A stretch of DNA of 64,000 nucleotides from Watersipora subatra. Taxonomy: Eukaryota; Bryozoa; Gymnolaemata; Cheilostomatida; Watersiporidae. The stretch covers positions 20,430,182-20,494,181 of the forward strand of contig NC_088711.1 in NCBI RefSeq assembly GCF_963576615.1. The letters are read 5' to 3'. Each line of letters starts with the position of its first letter. Position 1 is the stretch's first letter. Under the pieces are notes generated by a model that searched no databases, was not told where the DNA came from, and saw only the letters and a list, made by a program, of their open reading frames with translations. Both the position numbers and the translations under genes were made by a program. Of the stretch, positions 35,022 through 47,216 are shown piece after piece.

Positions 35022-38000
35022 TCATTCATAAGCATAAGCATAAGCATTCATAAGCATAACCATGAATATATCGCCAGGCATGTAATCAGCATAATTTTCT
35101 CTGCCTAGCACTAATCTTGGAGGGTAGCGTGCCTTATCAAACTTCCGATTGTCATACTAAAAATTACAAATAAGTATAATAAAATAAAACATGTCGAGAC
35201 ATTTGTTAATTTTAGGTATAAATGTAGATACTACTAAGGAAACTTTTAGAACAAATGTACATACATTCTGTTATACGCAAATTTAGTGCAGTTTATACAG
35301 AGATTTTTTGTTACCAACAGGTTTCGTGCAAACCAAGTTAGTCATGGAATAATCTTTAGTCGAAAATATTTTTTTCTACCTTATCATAAACTGGAATAGT
35401 GCGGTAAGATATAACTTATTAATATTCTGAAAATGGAGTTTTTGTGTGAATTTTGTAAATAAAAGGTTTTTGCTTCAGCCTATATTTTTATTCGGAATGA
35501 ATCATAAAGATTTAGATGGTGATCAAGTACAAGAGCTAATAATTTTATACTCATGTATTTAATCATAGCAAGAGACACTCACATAAATTATCACAAATGC
35601 ATTTTTCTAAAAATGCATTAGCAAAACTTTATATCTTACCACAATCATGATATTATTCAAACGTGAAATAGTTGGCTAGAAGACCACCAACACCTGGAGG
35701 TATGTATGCCATATTTCCTCCTTAGCTGTATAAACTATATAGTAACAACATCTAACTTTTAGGGCTGTAACAACTCATGCACTGGTGGTATGGCATCTAC
35801 CACAATCTTTTTAAACAAGAACTCTCTGACAGAGTAGTCCTTAGGGTAACAGACGCTTAAACTAGATTTATAAGCAACTGTCAGCGATAACAAATGCTCT
35901 GCAGCAAACTTACCTGAACCCAAGCACTGTCAGGCTTGCGTGAGACATACTCATTGCATTTTTCATCTGCAACAAGTTGATAACAACTTTAGAATTAGCA
36001 TTTACGAAGATGAATATAATTCTTTTGTCCAAAGTACAATCAGGTAAATTGTTGCAGTCTAAAAGTGTATTTTTTAAATATATACAATGAAGCTCAAATA
36101 TATACGTAAGCTCTTACTTGAAAAAACTGTATTTTCAAGTAAGAGCTTATGTTTTTATTACCACCAACCACCACAGAATTTCAAAAGCTATCAAAGTTTT
36201 CATCCACGACGAAAAGATAATCCTAACTTTAAAATTATCACTATATGCTGAAAAGAATTGTCTTGTCCCAAGTTTATTCATATAAATCGCTTTAGCTCAA
36301 AAAATAAATTTTTGAAACAACATCAAATTGGCTTTTAATGCTCTGGATACCATATACATGTACAATAGAGACTATTGTACATGTGTATTTATGTATATTA
36401 TATGGAGGGCCTGTGTTTAATTATATTACGCAGACAAGTGTCAATATTTCAATTGTATGAAATCATACAGTAGGCTACTTAACAAGAATATGCAGCTTCA
36501 AACTCAGTTTTAAAAAGCTGATTTTCAGCAGCAAGCTGCATTGTTTGAGATTTCATTAGCATCACCATTAGCTTGTGCACATTTCATACAGACATTAAAA
36601 GGCTGTCTTCAATTCACCTGATGCCCTTACACTAGTTGCTACTCACAATATTAAAGGGTAACTAAACCTTTCTCTCTACTCTACTCTGACTCTATATGTT
36701 TTTATTTCAACTTTTTCAAGGTTGTATTACATAATAAATGACATTTACTATGCTTATTCATTAAGGTACTAGCTGTAGAGTTGCCCCGATTTTGGTATCG
36801 GAATCGGTATCGGTGCCGATATGAGTGTCAAGTATCTGAATCGGTATCGGCCGATCTTTTCTTAAAAAATCTGAACCTTCCGATACTTTTTACAGATCAA
36901 CCATTTAGCAGAAAACTGTATTTTAGCCTGCTATACTAATAAAAATATCATCAGCTGTAAGCTTCTTACTTTTACTTAATGAATTTCAGGCCTGCCACAC
37001 AATTTATTTCATGTCTATAGCCTGATCAACACAGCGAAGGAAACTTTTTAGCCAGAACGTAAGCAAAAAGTGTGGTATTTCCCAATTACAGCGATAGGTT
37101 TTATTGCAAGCAATCGCGAACAAGATAACAAAAATGGGAAACAAGAACGCAGTGTAATATTTCTATTTACTAGCATTGCGAAAGTAATTTAAACAGCCGA
37201 CGCATAAAGTTATCCATCACTCTCTTGATCCTGACGATACAATGGATCGTTTGTATTGTACAAAAAACGGTAACCCCAGTGGCGTATCGGTATGTAGCCT
37301 GTCCTCCAACATCTGTTGCAAGGGAATCCCCCTTCAGTACGCTCGGCTACATTGATAATGATGGAAGAAAAGAGACGTCTTACTGAGATAATTGAAGCAC
37401 TAACGGTTTTTAAAAGAAACATTGATTTGCTCTAAACTTGTACAGACACAGCAGTTCATCCAACAATAGAAGAGGGACTCCGTTATTACAGATAGAACTG
37501 TACCACTAACAGTAATTACCTTTATTTACAAATTACAAGAAACATGGACTGTTTTGTTACTACATGCACGGTATGTCAGTATGTGAATATGTATATATTT
37601 TTTTCCATAAATGCAAACAAATAAATACAATAATATTCATGTTTTCTTTGCATTATGTTTGTATTTGCATAATAAAATGAGCTACTATCTATGCAACACA
37701 AAAGATCTGAATCGGTATCTGAATCGGAGTATTTTTCAATTAGGATCGGTATATCGGATCGGTATCTGAATCGGCTGGTGAATTTAGAATCGGGGCATCT
37801 CTAACTAGCTGTGCTACCCGGCGTTGCCTGGGTAATAAATAAGTCTTTGGACAGAAAATTGATTTGTATTTAACATATAGCAACATTTTCCATTCCAACT
37901 TTCAAACTACATATCATGAGAGAAGTGTTTTGTGTAGTTGAAATAAATTAAGAGAGAAAATAAAACAACTGTAAAGGTTTTAAAACTTTGTCAAACAACT

Positions 38001-40081
38001 GTAACTTTCAAGCTAGTAGCCTGGCATATTGCCAATGGAAAATTCCAGTAGGCTGCCTAATAAGCTAGGCTTCCAGTGACTGTAGTCCATGATGTTGCAT
38101 CAGCATTGTTGTCCAGCTACGGCTATTCTAATAATAGCAATAGCCGGAATGACAAACCACAGACAGACGACAGACAGACATACTTTGAGAAATATATATA
38201 TATATAGAAGATAGATGCATGGAGATGTTAGGAGTACGTGTGAATTCCAAATAGTTACACTCGCTAAAACAGAGATAATACGCTTATACAATGGAAGAAT
38301 GTGATAGTTTATTGTTAGTAACTAGGACTACAACAACAACAGACACTAAAAGACAACTCGACTGTGATTAGCGATGATGAAAAGCATTGTCGAGATCAAA
38401 CCGAGATACATATTGGTATGATCTCGGCACTGATGACAGTAGATGCATTGTTGAGTTGATATATTAGCTCAACAATGCATCTACTGTCCTGCTAGATAAA
38501 AGCCAAAACAAACTATTCTTTACAATCAATAAATCCCTAAAGATTATAATATCTGTGGTGAGAGGGGAGGGTGCAAGTGAGTGATGGTTAAAGAAAAAAG
38601 GAAAGTTTCTATGAATTCAGTCTGTCTCTGATGATTCACAAATACAAAGAGTAAAACTGGTTCAAACAGCCTGAGCAATGCTAAACACAACAAAATGTCT
38701 ATACAATACAACAGCTTTGGGTATTCTTTATTGCTTTGACTGCTAGTCGTAAGCACAAACCAGTTCAGTTAAGAAAATGATAGCTATCTTTATTATATAT
38801 ATATAAGTTTTAGTGTTTGTTTGTTGTCTGCTCACGTGTCCAGTTATAACAACGTTATAGGAAAGAAAAATCTGGTTTGTTCTAGAATTCACCTCAGAAC
38901 CACTAGTTTTGCAGACAGGCGAGCTATCCAGTCGACTATGCTTCGAGCTAACCACATTAATGATTAACTGTGCGCATACTTATGCACCTGCTAATTTTTA
39001 ATGGTTTCACAATTCAGTTAACACACTTTAAGATGATGATTGTGCTAAAGATCATGGACGCAATATTTTTCCTAACGCTATTTTTTTGGGCAAAAGCATT
39101 TTTTATTGCTCGTGCAACGCTGGGCATTCATCTAGTTTAAGAATAAAAGTCAAATAAGTTACAGTTGCAGTAAATTTTTGCCTAGATACGTATATATGTA
39201 GTTGCATAAGCAATGCAGTAACAGTAATAAACATGTCACGGCCATGAAGTATAATTGTATTGCATACTTGCACTACTGTGCAGTACCCAGTCTACATGCA
39301 GTACAATTATTTCCTAATGAGCAGTAGCAGTATTGGTGCAGTGCTGGTATTACCTACTACACAGTGTGCATTTTTGGGCACGGTGGGAGTGTTGCTAGTA
39401 CACATTTTACAGTGTCCCTGATGCAGCAAGGACGTTTTTATTACAGTGTACATGCGTGCACAGCACAATTTCATAAAAACTCATTACAGAATGAATTATT
39501 AACTTGACTTTGAGGCAACCACAACACAATTGTAAGATGTGAATGCTGCTAGACCTTGACATTGAGTGGGCAAACAAATTTACTATCTTGCTACTCTATC
39601 TGAGTCTTGGCTGTAAGGCTTTACCTCTTTCCTCAACTCTAACCTATTGAGAAACAATTTTTAGTGTTGAGGAAAGAGTCTTAACTACATGTTAATCAGA
39701 TAATCCCTTCTTTGCTTCACCTAACAGGGACTGATTAGACATACCACAAACACTAGAGTGACTCATGTTCTGTTCAGCTGAATGATAGATATTTTTAAAA
39801 TGTCGTGCTATGATAAAAAATTGAGATTAAATTACTGAGACTAAATCAAATACTGTGGCTGACCCCACCAGAGAGTCAGGAAACCTACCTCTTGACTGAG
39901 TGCGAGAGATGGTAACACACTCAGCACCTGGGGCTATATTATCATACAGCCAACGTTCAGGGGTTTTCCCTTCAAAATCTTCAGCGTAGTTATTAAAGTC
40001 GCTGGCACAATCCTGAGCACATGTTAAGGATATCACAATAAATACCACACAAAATGAAAGATTGAGAGAAGTTTTAGCCAT
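35022..40081 (-). CDS. Secreted protein, 5' exons, unrecognised family
   Basis: Exons 40081-39889, 35966-35914 and 35156-35022 join in phases 1 and 0. The start at 40081 gives MAKTSLNLSFCVVFIVISLT, an N-terminal basic residue then a hydrophobic core, cut probably after CAQ, so a signal peptide is clear. The mature part starts DCASDF and has an acidic stretch; later exons read EKCNEYVSRKPDSAWVQ and YDNRKFDKARYPPRL. Splice sites at 39888 (GTAGGT) and 35913 (GTAAGT) are good. Exon three meets a TGA one base before a strong donor (GTAAGA), after a (GCTTAT)n stretch. This may be the true end (about 126 residues) or a disrupted exon. No domain is recognised. The 4-kb first intron contains a hAT element and SINE-like repeats. 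Confidence 0.62.
36104..36152. repeat. Hairpin, 21-bp arms
   Basis: Arms 36104-36124 and 36132-36152 match at 20 of 21 positions with a 7-nt loop. Confidence 0.88.
36356..36384. repeat. Perfect 13-bp palindrome, 3-nt loop
   Basis: ACATGTACAATAG pairs with CTATTGTACATGT at 36372-36384. Confidence 0.8.
36776..37803. mobile_element. hAT transposon with exact 8-bp target duplication
   Basis: The ends TAGAGTTGCCCCGATT and AATCGGGGCATCTCTA are inverted repeats with one mismatch. The 8-bp duplication ACTAGCTG flanks both sides (36768-36775, 37804-37811), diagnostic of hAT insertion. Sub-terminal (ATCGGTATCGG)-type motifs repeat at both ends. Internal ORFs (for example 37422-37210 on the minus strand) are too short for a transposase, so this 1028-bp copy is non-autonomous or decayed. 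It sits in the secreted-protein gene's first intron, at the left edge of a SINE-like copy. Confidence 0.93.
37804..38205 (+). mobile_element. SINE-like dispersed repeat, copy 5
   Basis: This starts ACTAGCTGTGCTACCC, shares its AT-rich front with 5797-5990, and ends 'GACAGACATACTTTGAGA' then (TA)n. The first 8 bases are part of the hAT target duplication. Confidence 0.65.
38435..38488. repeat. Perfect hairpin, 21-bp arms
   Basis: 'GACAGTAGATGCATTGTTGA' plus G at 38435-38455 pairs exactly with 38468-38488; loop 12 nt. Confidence 0.92.
38795..39140 (-). mobile_element. SINE-like dispersed repeat, copy 6 (reverse orientation)
   Basis: It abuts (TA)n near 38805 and ends at about 39140 with 'CGTGCAACGCTGGGCATTCA'. 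The minus strand has the tRNA-like block TAGTCGACTGGATAGC ... GGTTCTGAGGTGAATTC (about 38950-38885), the clearest A-box/B-box pair of the family in this window. Confidence 0.6.
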
Positions 40082-40741
40082 TACGCTACTGCCAACAGCT
40101 TCTCTCCAAACAGCTAGCTGTAAGTTCAAATACTGTCAGTTATGCTGATGCAGTACAATCATCAGAGTAGAGCCAACACCCAACCAGTAATACTAACGCT
40201 TGTAATATACACACAGTGAGCCAATACAATACTTCCGCGTTGTGTGATGTTATCAATAGCATTTTAATAATAAGCAGTTCAAATCAGCCTATTCAGGCAT
40301 ACTGATGGCCATTGTACAGCCACCTTACCTGGTGGTCTTTTGTGAAAATACAAAGTAAACAAGACTCACTATAAAATTGTTTAACAAGTCCAACTTACTG
40401 ACTCTGCAGTGTTTTATACAGACTCATCTATTTAGAGGGAACTTAAGTTTTAATGCAACCAATTGCTCTTTTCATTCTGTGGAAGCACTTGCTGTCTTTT
40501 CTAGATTGACTTAAACTAATGCTCGTGATTCGGCTTTGAGACATGAACCAAATTGTTATGGGTATGAAAAATAGCTTACTCATTCGAAGTGAGAAATCGT
40601 GTTTCTTTTGAAACCCCTGCTCGTATAACTTCCAGAGCACTAACACCATAACACCATAATACCATAACGCCACCAAAACTTGTTGTAATATTTAATAATA
40701 ATGACAAGTGATTGTGTGGGCATATGAATAGATGTACGTAA

Positions 40742-40811
40742 CTTTACAATAGATGTATGTAACTGTAAGGGCAAATGAATTCCCTTACAGTTACATACAT
40801 CTATTGTAAAG
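40742..40811. repeat. Perfect 30-bp hairpin
   Basis: Arms 40742-40771 and 40782-40811 pair without mismatch around a 10-nt loop. A partial direct copy of the left arm sits just upstream at 40720-40745. Confidence 0.93.
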
Positions 40812-41303
40812 CTTTAAAGAATAAAAAGACTAAAATTGGATTTTTGTGTTTAATCTAGATGAAATCAAAATATTTTACCTTGGTGAAAAACAGCTTCCTT
40901 AAACGCCATATTTGTGAAAGCATATTTTTAAAATGTTCAGCAATGGGTCAGTAGTCTACGTGCCAACTGTCAAACAAATTACTAGTGTAGAAACCTACAT
41001 TATAACAAAGTCATGATAACACAGACACTGACACCTCTCACAACCATTTACCCTAATATTTTTGATGAAATAGTATTAGCACGATAATATGAGTGTACAA
41101 ATTGCTGCAACAGAGTTTTGAGATTATGTATGGCAGTCTACTTGTTTCACAATATCTTTATGCCAAGTTTACCAAGGCCCACATTAAAATTCAACAGGCA
41201 AGGTGTATGAAAACAAATTTGTCACACCATCTGAGAGCAGCAAAACAGCTGATGCCACCTTCTGCTCCTTACAAACCATTTTGTACTTACTGACAGCAGC
41301 AAT

Positions 41304-41744
41304 ATGTTATGTGTTATGAAAACTGGATCTGTGCCAGCCTCAGGCACCATCAGTAGGAATTATCACCTCGGTTCAAATTCAACAGAGAGCCCAAAAACAT
41401 ACAAAACCCTGAAAGTTTTGGAACCATTTGAAAATATTTATATGATTAAAACGCACGGCTATGGACTAACATTGTCTCCATGCGATTCAATTAAAAAGTC
41501 AACCCTTGAAGAATATTCGGCTGGCACACGCGGTACTATATCTGCCATCTACAGACACCAACTGCATATCTGTTTGCGTGTATCTATTGGATACACACAA
41601 ACAGATATGCAGATGGCTTCACTACAAGCATGCATCATAGCAACTCATGCGTGTACACACCTGTTATTTGCAATCATATTCTCTTCTTCTGACTTGCTTT
41701 CAAACCAAAGCTTATTCAAAGCTTTCAATAAAATATCAATCTGA
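41304..41744 (+). other. Unrecognised 146-codon ORF
   Basis: This is long for the local base composition, but its last third runs through a hairpin and low-complexity sequence. No start context, splice partner or homology was recognised. It may be decayed transposon sequence. Confidence 0.2.
41564..41610. repeat. Hairpin, 21-bp arms
   Basis: Arms 41564-41584 and 41590-41610 match at 20 of 21 positions; outer GCCATCT/AGATGGC at 41544-41550 and 41611-41617 extend the fold. Confidence 0.87.
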
Positions 41745-42159
41745 CTGATTTCATGTTTCTGTATTTCTGTATTATTTTCTTTCTCTTTGTCCTATTTCTT
41801 TTTAACATTCTTCTCTTAGTAATCCTAAACCTTGTTAGCTGCGTTTTCAACTTCAGTCATTAGCTGCAGTTATCTCTCTACATCTTCATTTAATCTTTTT
41901 GTTTACTTGAACCTCAATAGTATCTATATATTGTTTTTTCTGACTCATTTAGCAGCCTCTCATTCTAGCTCTTCTCATTCTTGTTTACCTTTCAATTCAT
42001 TGCATAGTTTTGGTATCATGACCAAACGCTTAAAACAAAATAGATTAATAATTGGTTTGAAAATATTGATATATTAGCATTAATAATTATGGCATAAAAT
42101 GATAATACTTCTCTATTCCTTACTTTTCACTTTTGTCTCTAATGATTTCTCTCTGTCGG

Positions 42160-43920
42160 CCATTCCTTCTTTTTGTGTATGTTCTCTCTCACAGTCGGTC
42201 ATTTTGACAATGACTGTCTCAGGTTTAGGCTTTATCACTCAGTTCCATGCAGCGATGTTTTTTGTCCTTTTTTGCCCTCTGTTTGTGTCTAGTTCCCTCA
42301 ACTTCATGCTGTGCTTGACTACATTTTGTATCTCAGTTTGGGTCAGCCCTGATACTTCTTTTTTCGTAGTGTTGTGAATATAATAATCGTCTTGGCAATT
42401 GCTCATGACCTAACCTATCGCATTTCATAGCCATCTTATGCTTTTTTATCAAAATGTTTGCCATAGATGGCAGAGCAGCTGGTATTATAATTTTGGTGTT
42501 TTTCACCTTATCTTTCCATGTGAGATTCATCATGCTGTGTAGTTGTCTCATCATGACTGCGTACATGCCGTCTCTCCGCTTGCGTTTAGTACACTGTTCA
42601 GGTCTCAGTTCCATATAGCTTCACAGTTTTGTATACCTTACACTTAACTTAGATGGTTACATGTTCGTTTTTCCAAAAACAATTCAGGAGTATTCCAAAG
42701 GAAACACGAGCGATTCCAATTATGTGACTAAGCTCTTTATTAATATTGGCCTCACTGAATGTGGTACTACACAGGTATCTGAAATCAGTACAGAGAGTGA
42801 GCAGCTTGTTGTCTATCAGGGCATTTGTAGGATCTGGTGGTGCATGCGGAACCTTAACAAGTGGATACAGAAATTATTTTGTTTTCTTTGTGTTTATTTT
42901 CAAGATGAGTTTTGATGCTGCTTTTACAAATCGATCTATAAGCTGCTGCATGTTGCTTTTAGCCAATTGGGCAAACAGAGCACTCTCATCTGCAAACAAC
43001 ATCTCCCTGGCAAAGAACTTGGTATTGCGTGAATTGGGTTTGAACTGAGAGATTCCTAAGAGATTGGCATGGATCTTGTTTAAACATAGACTCCCTCTTG
43101 TCTGTCCTTAAAAGCAACTTCAAGCATAGCGCCAAAATATAGTGAGAAAAGAGTTGCCACCACCAGTCGCTTGACACCATTTTTTACAAAAACTTCTCTG
43201 AAACATGATTCGCCTAGACTACTTGAGCCTGCATTCTATCATGCAAGAATTTTATAAAGTTTATCATCTTGTCAGTACAACCTAACCTTTTTAGAACTAT
43301 ACAGAGACTAGGCATTGAGACTATATCAAAGGCCTTGGTGAAAACAATGAAAACAGCATACAAAGGCATGTCTTGTTCTAAACCTTTGTCCTGTGCTTGA
43401 CGGAGACTGAACACCATATCCATTGTACTACGTTCCTCACAGAATCTACATTGTGTCTCAGACAGTACATTTAATGATATCACTTAATTGACCCTGCTGA
43501 GTAGCACATTAGCCATAATCTTTCCAGCAATTGACAAGAGAGAAATACCTCGATACCTCAAATCATGAACGCTTATGGTAGACAAGTACACATTCCTCTT
43601 TAGTGGCAGGCACAGAGTCATGATCCTGTCGATCACAGCGATGAGTCTTGTTCCATTTTATTGGCTGTCATATCTGATGGCAAATTCAAATCCAGCCTCT
43701 TTTCATTCATGCTCTTCTCTGACACTCTAGTAGAATGTGTAGCCACTGTTCACCAAACTCCTTGAGAGAGCAAGATGGGTCTCACAGAATGCTGTGACAT
43801 CAATCTGGTATCATTGAAGTTCTTTTGCCACTAGTGCAATCTGTTGTTGTGGTAGATTTGAACACTCTCTATTAAGAAGTGCCTTTACATTCCATTCTGC
43901 AATCTTCAAGATAGACTTGT
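42160..43920 (-). pseudogene. Broken non-LTR retrotransposon (LINE)
   Basis: Read on the minus strand the parts come in the LINE order. At 43910-43740 an endonuclease start resembles AEWNVKALL ... QQQIALVAKEL ... FCETHLA. At 43483-43214 a reverse-transcriptase segment has ETQCRFCEERSTMDMVFSLR and VFTKAFDIVS, where the expected catalytic-area FTKAFD is kept. 43180-42800 continues with LFSHY and the frame-broken REMLFADESALFAQLA, in which the polymerase FADD aspartate pair is changed to ADE. 42614-42333 is the C-terminal LPSMANILIKKHKMAMKCDRL region. Stops, frameshifts and a deletion between endonuclease and RT make it inactive. A truncated relative is at 21030. Confidence 0.87.
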
Positions 43921-44220
43921 CACTCTTTTGTTTGTTGCCAAGCTAATTTCTCCTAAGGTACCTGACCAGTCGCACCGCAACGCAAACCTTTTTAGGTCAG
44001 GCAACATTCGAGCAGGTAGGATTATTATTGATTTGTGCCATTTCCAAAGCTGCTTACAAAAGGTATTAAGGAACACTAGCTTTTGCATAACTAGAGTCCC
44101 TTTCTCAGCTATACAAAAGTGTAATCCAGCGGGCAGGAACAGGTTCAGACATACTGACATCTTTGACTGTTGCAGCGGTGAGCAAGAGTATAAGTTTATT
44201 TATCTTCACCTTTGAGTGTC

Positions 44221-44921
44221 GCCACGGCACAATTTCTGGAAAATCTAGTCAGATTCTTTGTTGGGTATTATCCTTTATTCCAACAGGATGCCCAGATTTA
44301 TCCAGCCAGCTTAGCACTGGTGTTGACAGTTTAGTGGCCAACTACCTAACCCATGATGCAGGTTGTATCATAGGTTAGTACATGGTTAGTACAGCAGGTA
44401 CAAGTACCTGACCTAGATATATTTTACTAATTAGTAATCTCCCTCTTTCTTCAAGTTCTCTCTTTTTGCCTATCTGCTGATCATATCAGCACTCTATTTT
44501 CTGTTTCGTTCTCTTTTTGTTGTCTGTTTTGAACATTTCTGTTTAACTTGGCATTTAATCATTTATTTTTCACTACCTTTTCCTATTCTGTTATCTATTC
44601 TTTTCTTCTTTCCCTCATCCCATTTTCCCTAACCATCTATTTCCTTTTTTCATTTCCTCGTTTCACTTAATCTATCACATAGGAACTTAACTTGAATACT
44701 GAATAATTAATGCACTTTCCAATAGTTAAAACTAAATCAATTAAAAAATCTTTAAGTAACTGGTGAAGTGTTGCAATACCAACTAGTAAGCATCTGTAGT
44801 AACTATATAATTATAGTCTTAAAGGTTTGTGCTTGACCATAAAGCAGCATCATCTATTCATTCTAACAGACACCCAAATAAATGTGATGTCATCAGCAGA
44901 TGCGATTAGGAGTCTTTCAGC
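44221..44921. other. Intergenic spacer, pyrimidine-rich in part
   Basis: 44450-44680 is a C/T-rich stretch. I found no gene, and no repeat with clear boundaries. Confidence 0.4.
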
Positions 44922-45406
44922 ATGACATTTAGCCAAAGTAGAAAAGTTACACACATTCAAAGATCAGAGGTACCTGGCTGGGCAGGCTATGTTTATGTGT
45001 CTAAAACAGGAAATGCCGTCTATAAGCGTCATAGCAAACCAAGGAAACAGCAATCTATCACCTTTCGAAGTCCTACACCTAAAAGTAATATTTTACAACT
45101 GCACATACTGCATGAGCTAAAGCTATGAATGTAATTGTAATATTAAAAGGCTGCTTTAGCTAGACCATATTAAAAGACAAAATTAGCCAGATCACATTAG
45201 AAAGACCGCATTAACAAAAAGCTTTTCTGCAATATCGTATGTAGATGCCATGTCCGCCAATTTGTTTCCTTGTTTTCCTCGCGTGTTGTTCAGTTGTTTG
45301 TAAAGATTTTCTGTTTTGGCTGTCAGACCCTCACCTGACTAGCAAGAGAGATGGCCACACAGCAAACCAAGAAAAGCATCAAACTCTGGTAAAGCCAACT
45401 CGGTGG
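44922..45406 (+). CDS. Two linked exons of an unrecognised gene
   Basis: Exon 44922-45084 starts at an ATG two bases after a good acceptor (CTTTCAG at 44920), and reads VPGWAGYVYVSKTGNAVYKR. Exon 45294-45406 continues in phase 1 as KIVCKDFLFWLSDPH and leaves at GTAATAAG in phase 0. The pair gives 92 residues, basic in the first exon. No domain is recognised. The following exon was not found; it may belong to the gene starting at 47217, although that junction would need another exon to correct the phase. Confidence 0.45.
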
Positions 45407-47216
45407 GTAATAAGATTTTATCATATAACCTTTATGTCTACATGTATGTATTAGAGTGAATTAGTGACCTTAAGCGAGTGGGATTTAAACGGAGTAGGAA
45501 AGTGGCTAGATCTTTTTTACCAGCGGTCATGTAGATTAAAGAATGTTTAAGGGATAAACTATGGAATTGTCAAATCTGTTCTTGAATTTATATACCATAT
45601 ATTAAAGTCTTTTCTGTGAAGAGTCAATACGGTACTGCCAGCTAGCTTGCGTTTAACATGTACAAAACAGAGTAAGCAAAGCAAAAATAATAAAGCAGAA
45701 AAACTTTTAACTATTTGGATAAAATTAGTTTTCTTAAGCTGGGCACCAAAAAGGTCTTTTTTTCATTTCGTGTTTTAGCTACCTCGTCAAACTAAAACCC
45801 TGAACATGACTTTTAGAATTTAAAGAAACAGTTATAAAACACCTTCCAGCATAAACAAAACTCATATAATATTACAGTGAAATCAAAATGCATTAAAATT
45901 AAATATTTTATTTGTATAGATTTTTATCAACGTTATAATTTCTTTATTTACTGAGTTGTACATGCATGAACTAATGGCATTAACTTGTGAAGTTTTTATA
46001 TCAGTTGATGGCGCTGATGTTCTCTATGCTATTTAAAAATTTAAGAAGTTTGAATGAATACATAAAAATTAAGTAGACAGCCCACCTCAATAGATTAATT
46101 TTAACGAAGTAAAATTAAATAAAAACGGTAAAAAAAACTTTACCAGAAGTTTCTTTTTAAAATTGTACAAATTGATAAATAAAATTGAAATTTGAAAGTT
46201 TTTAATAAAATGTTGCTCAGCTGGAAGCGAGAAGATTCTATTTAATAAGTTTTGGAGCATAACAAGAAAAAGCATGAAGAGGTTCTCAAGCTGGGAGTTC
46301 TGTGGTTGGTAACTCAAAACCTGACCACCAACTCATTTTAATTCATTATAAATATCTATGACTTTGTTTACATCTTAACCTTACACCCGACACGCAAATA
46401 CTGTAACTGTATATAGTGTACATAAAATGTTTTTGGTGTGATGATACCATTTATTTCCACAAAACAGGCCTTCCTTCTCATCTATGCTGTGTTAGTTTAA
46501 TGTTTGTTACAGAAGTTACAATGATATCAAACGGGCCCCTGCTATGTCTAACCTTTTGGTCAAAGGAAACAGTATGCAATTAGTAAACATACCCGGTCAC
46601 CTACCTACTTCGCTACTCCCTCATAGTCAAAATAAAAACATGGGAGATGCAGAAACCAAATGGTATGTATCAATATAAGTTTTAACATTATTAGCAAAAT
46701 ATTTTCTTGATGTATTACTGACCTTTTTGGTATTATTTATTATTAGAGCTAAGGCATATCACCTAGATGAGCAGCCATTATAACAAAATGGTTGACTTTA
46801 TCCTTTTTATTGGGTGTTAAAAAATTAGTTTGTTTTGGCCATATACTGGTGTCACTAAATGATTCTTTACAACTGAACTGTTCAAAGTGCAAGTATCTAA
46901 AATACCTTAGGTAACAACATACCTTTTCATTGACTTCTGTACTAAGGCAGTGCACTGACTAGATTGAGTTTAAACATATGACAGGCATGTTGTTGTTCAA
47001 CTCACTGCACTGATGAGAGTTATTTTCCCTTGTCAGTATGGAAAAACAACTACTTAGTAGCTAGGAAAGTTTTTCTCATGTATATGCCTGACTTAAGAAG
47101 TGAGCAAAGTCGGAGATATCTAAATCTTCAAACATAAACTAACTATAGCCTGTGGTCTAGCAACATATATCATGATACAAGCACTCTGAAGAATTCTATT
47201 TATATTATATTATGCC

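Noticed and set aside
43906-44215. Protein-coding gene on either strand next to the LINE
   Set aside because: Opposing ORFs occupy the sequence just upstream of the LINE endonuclease; probably part of the LINE 5' region.
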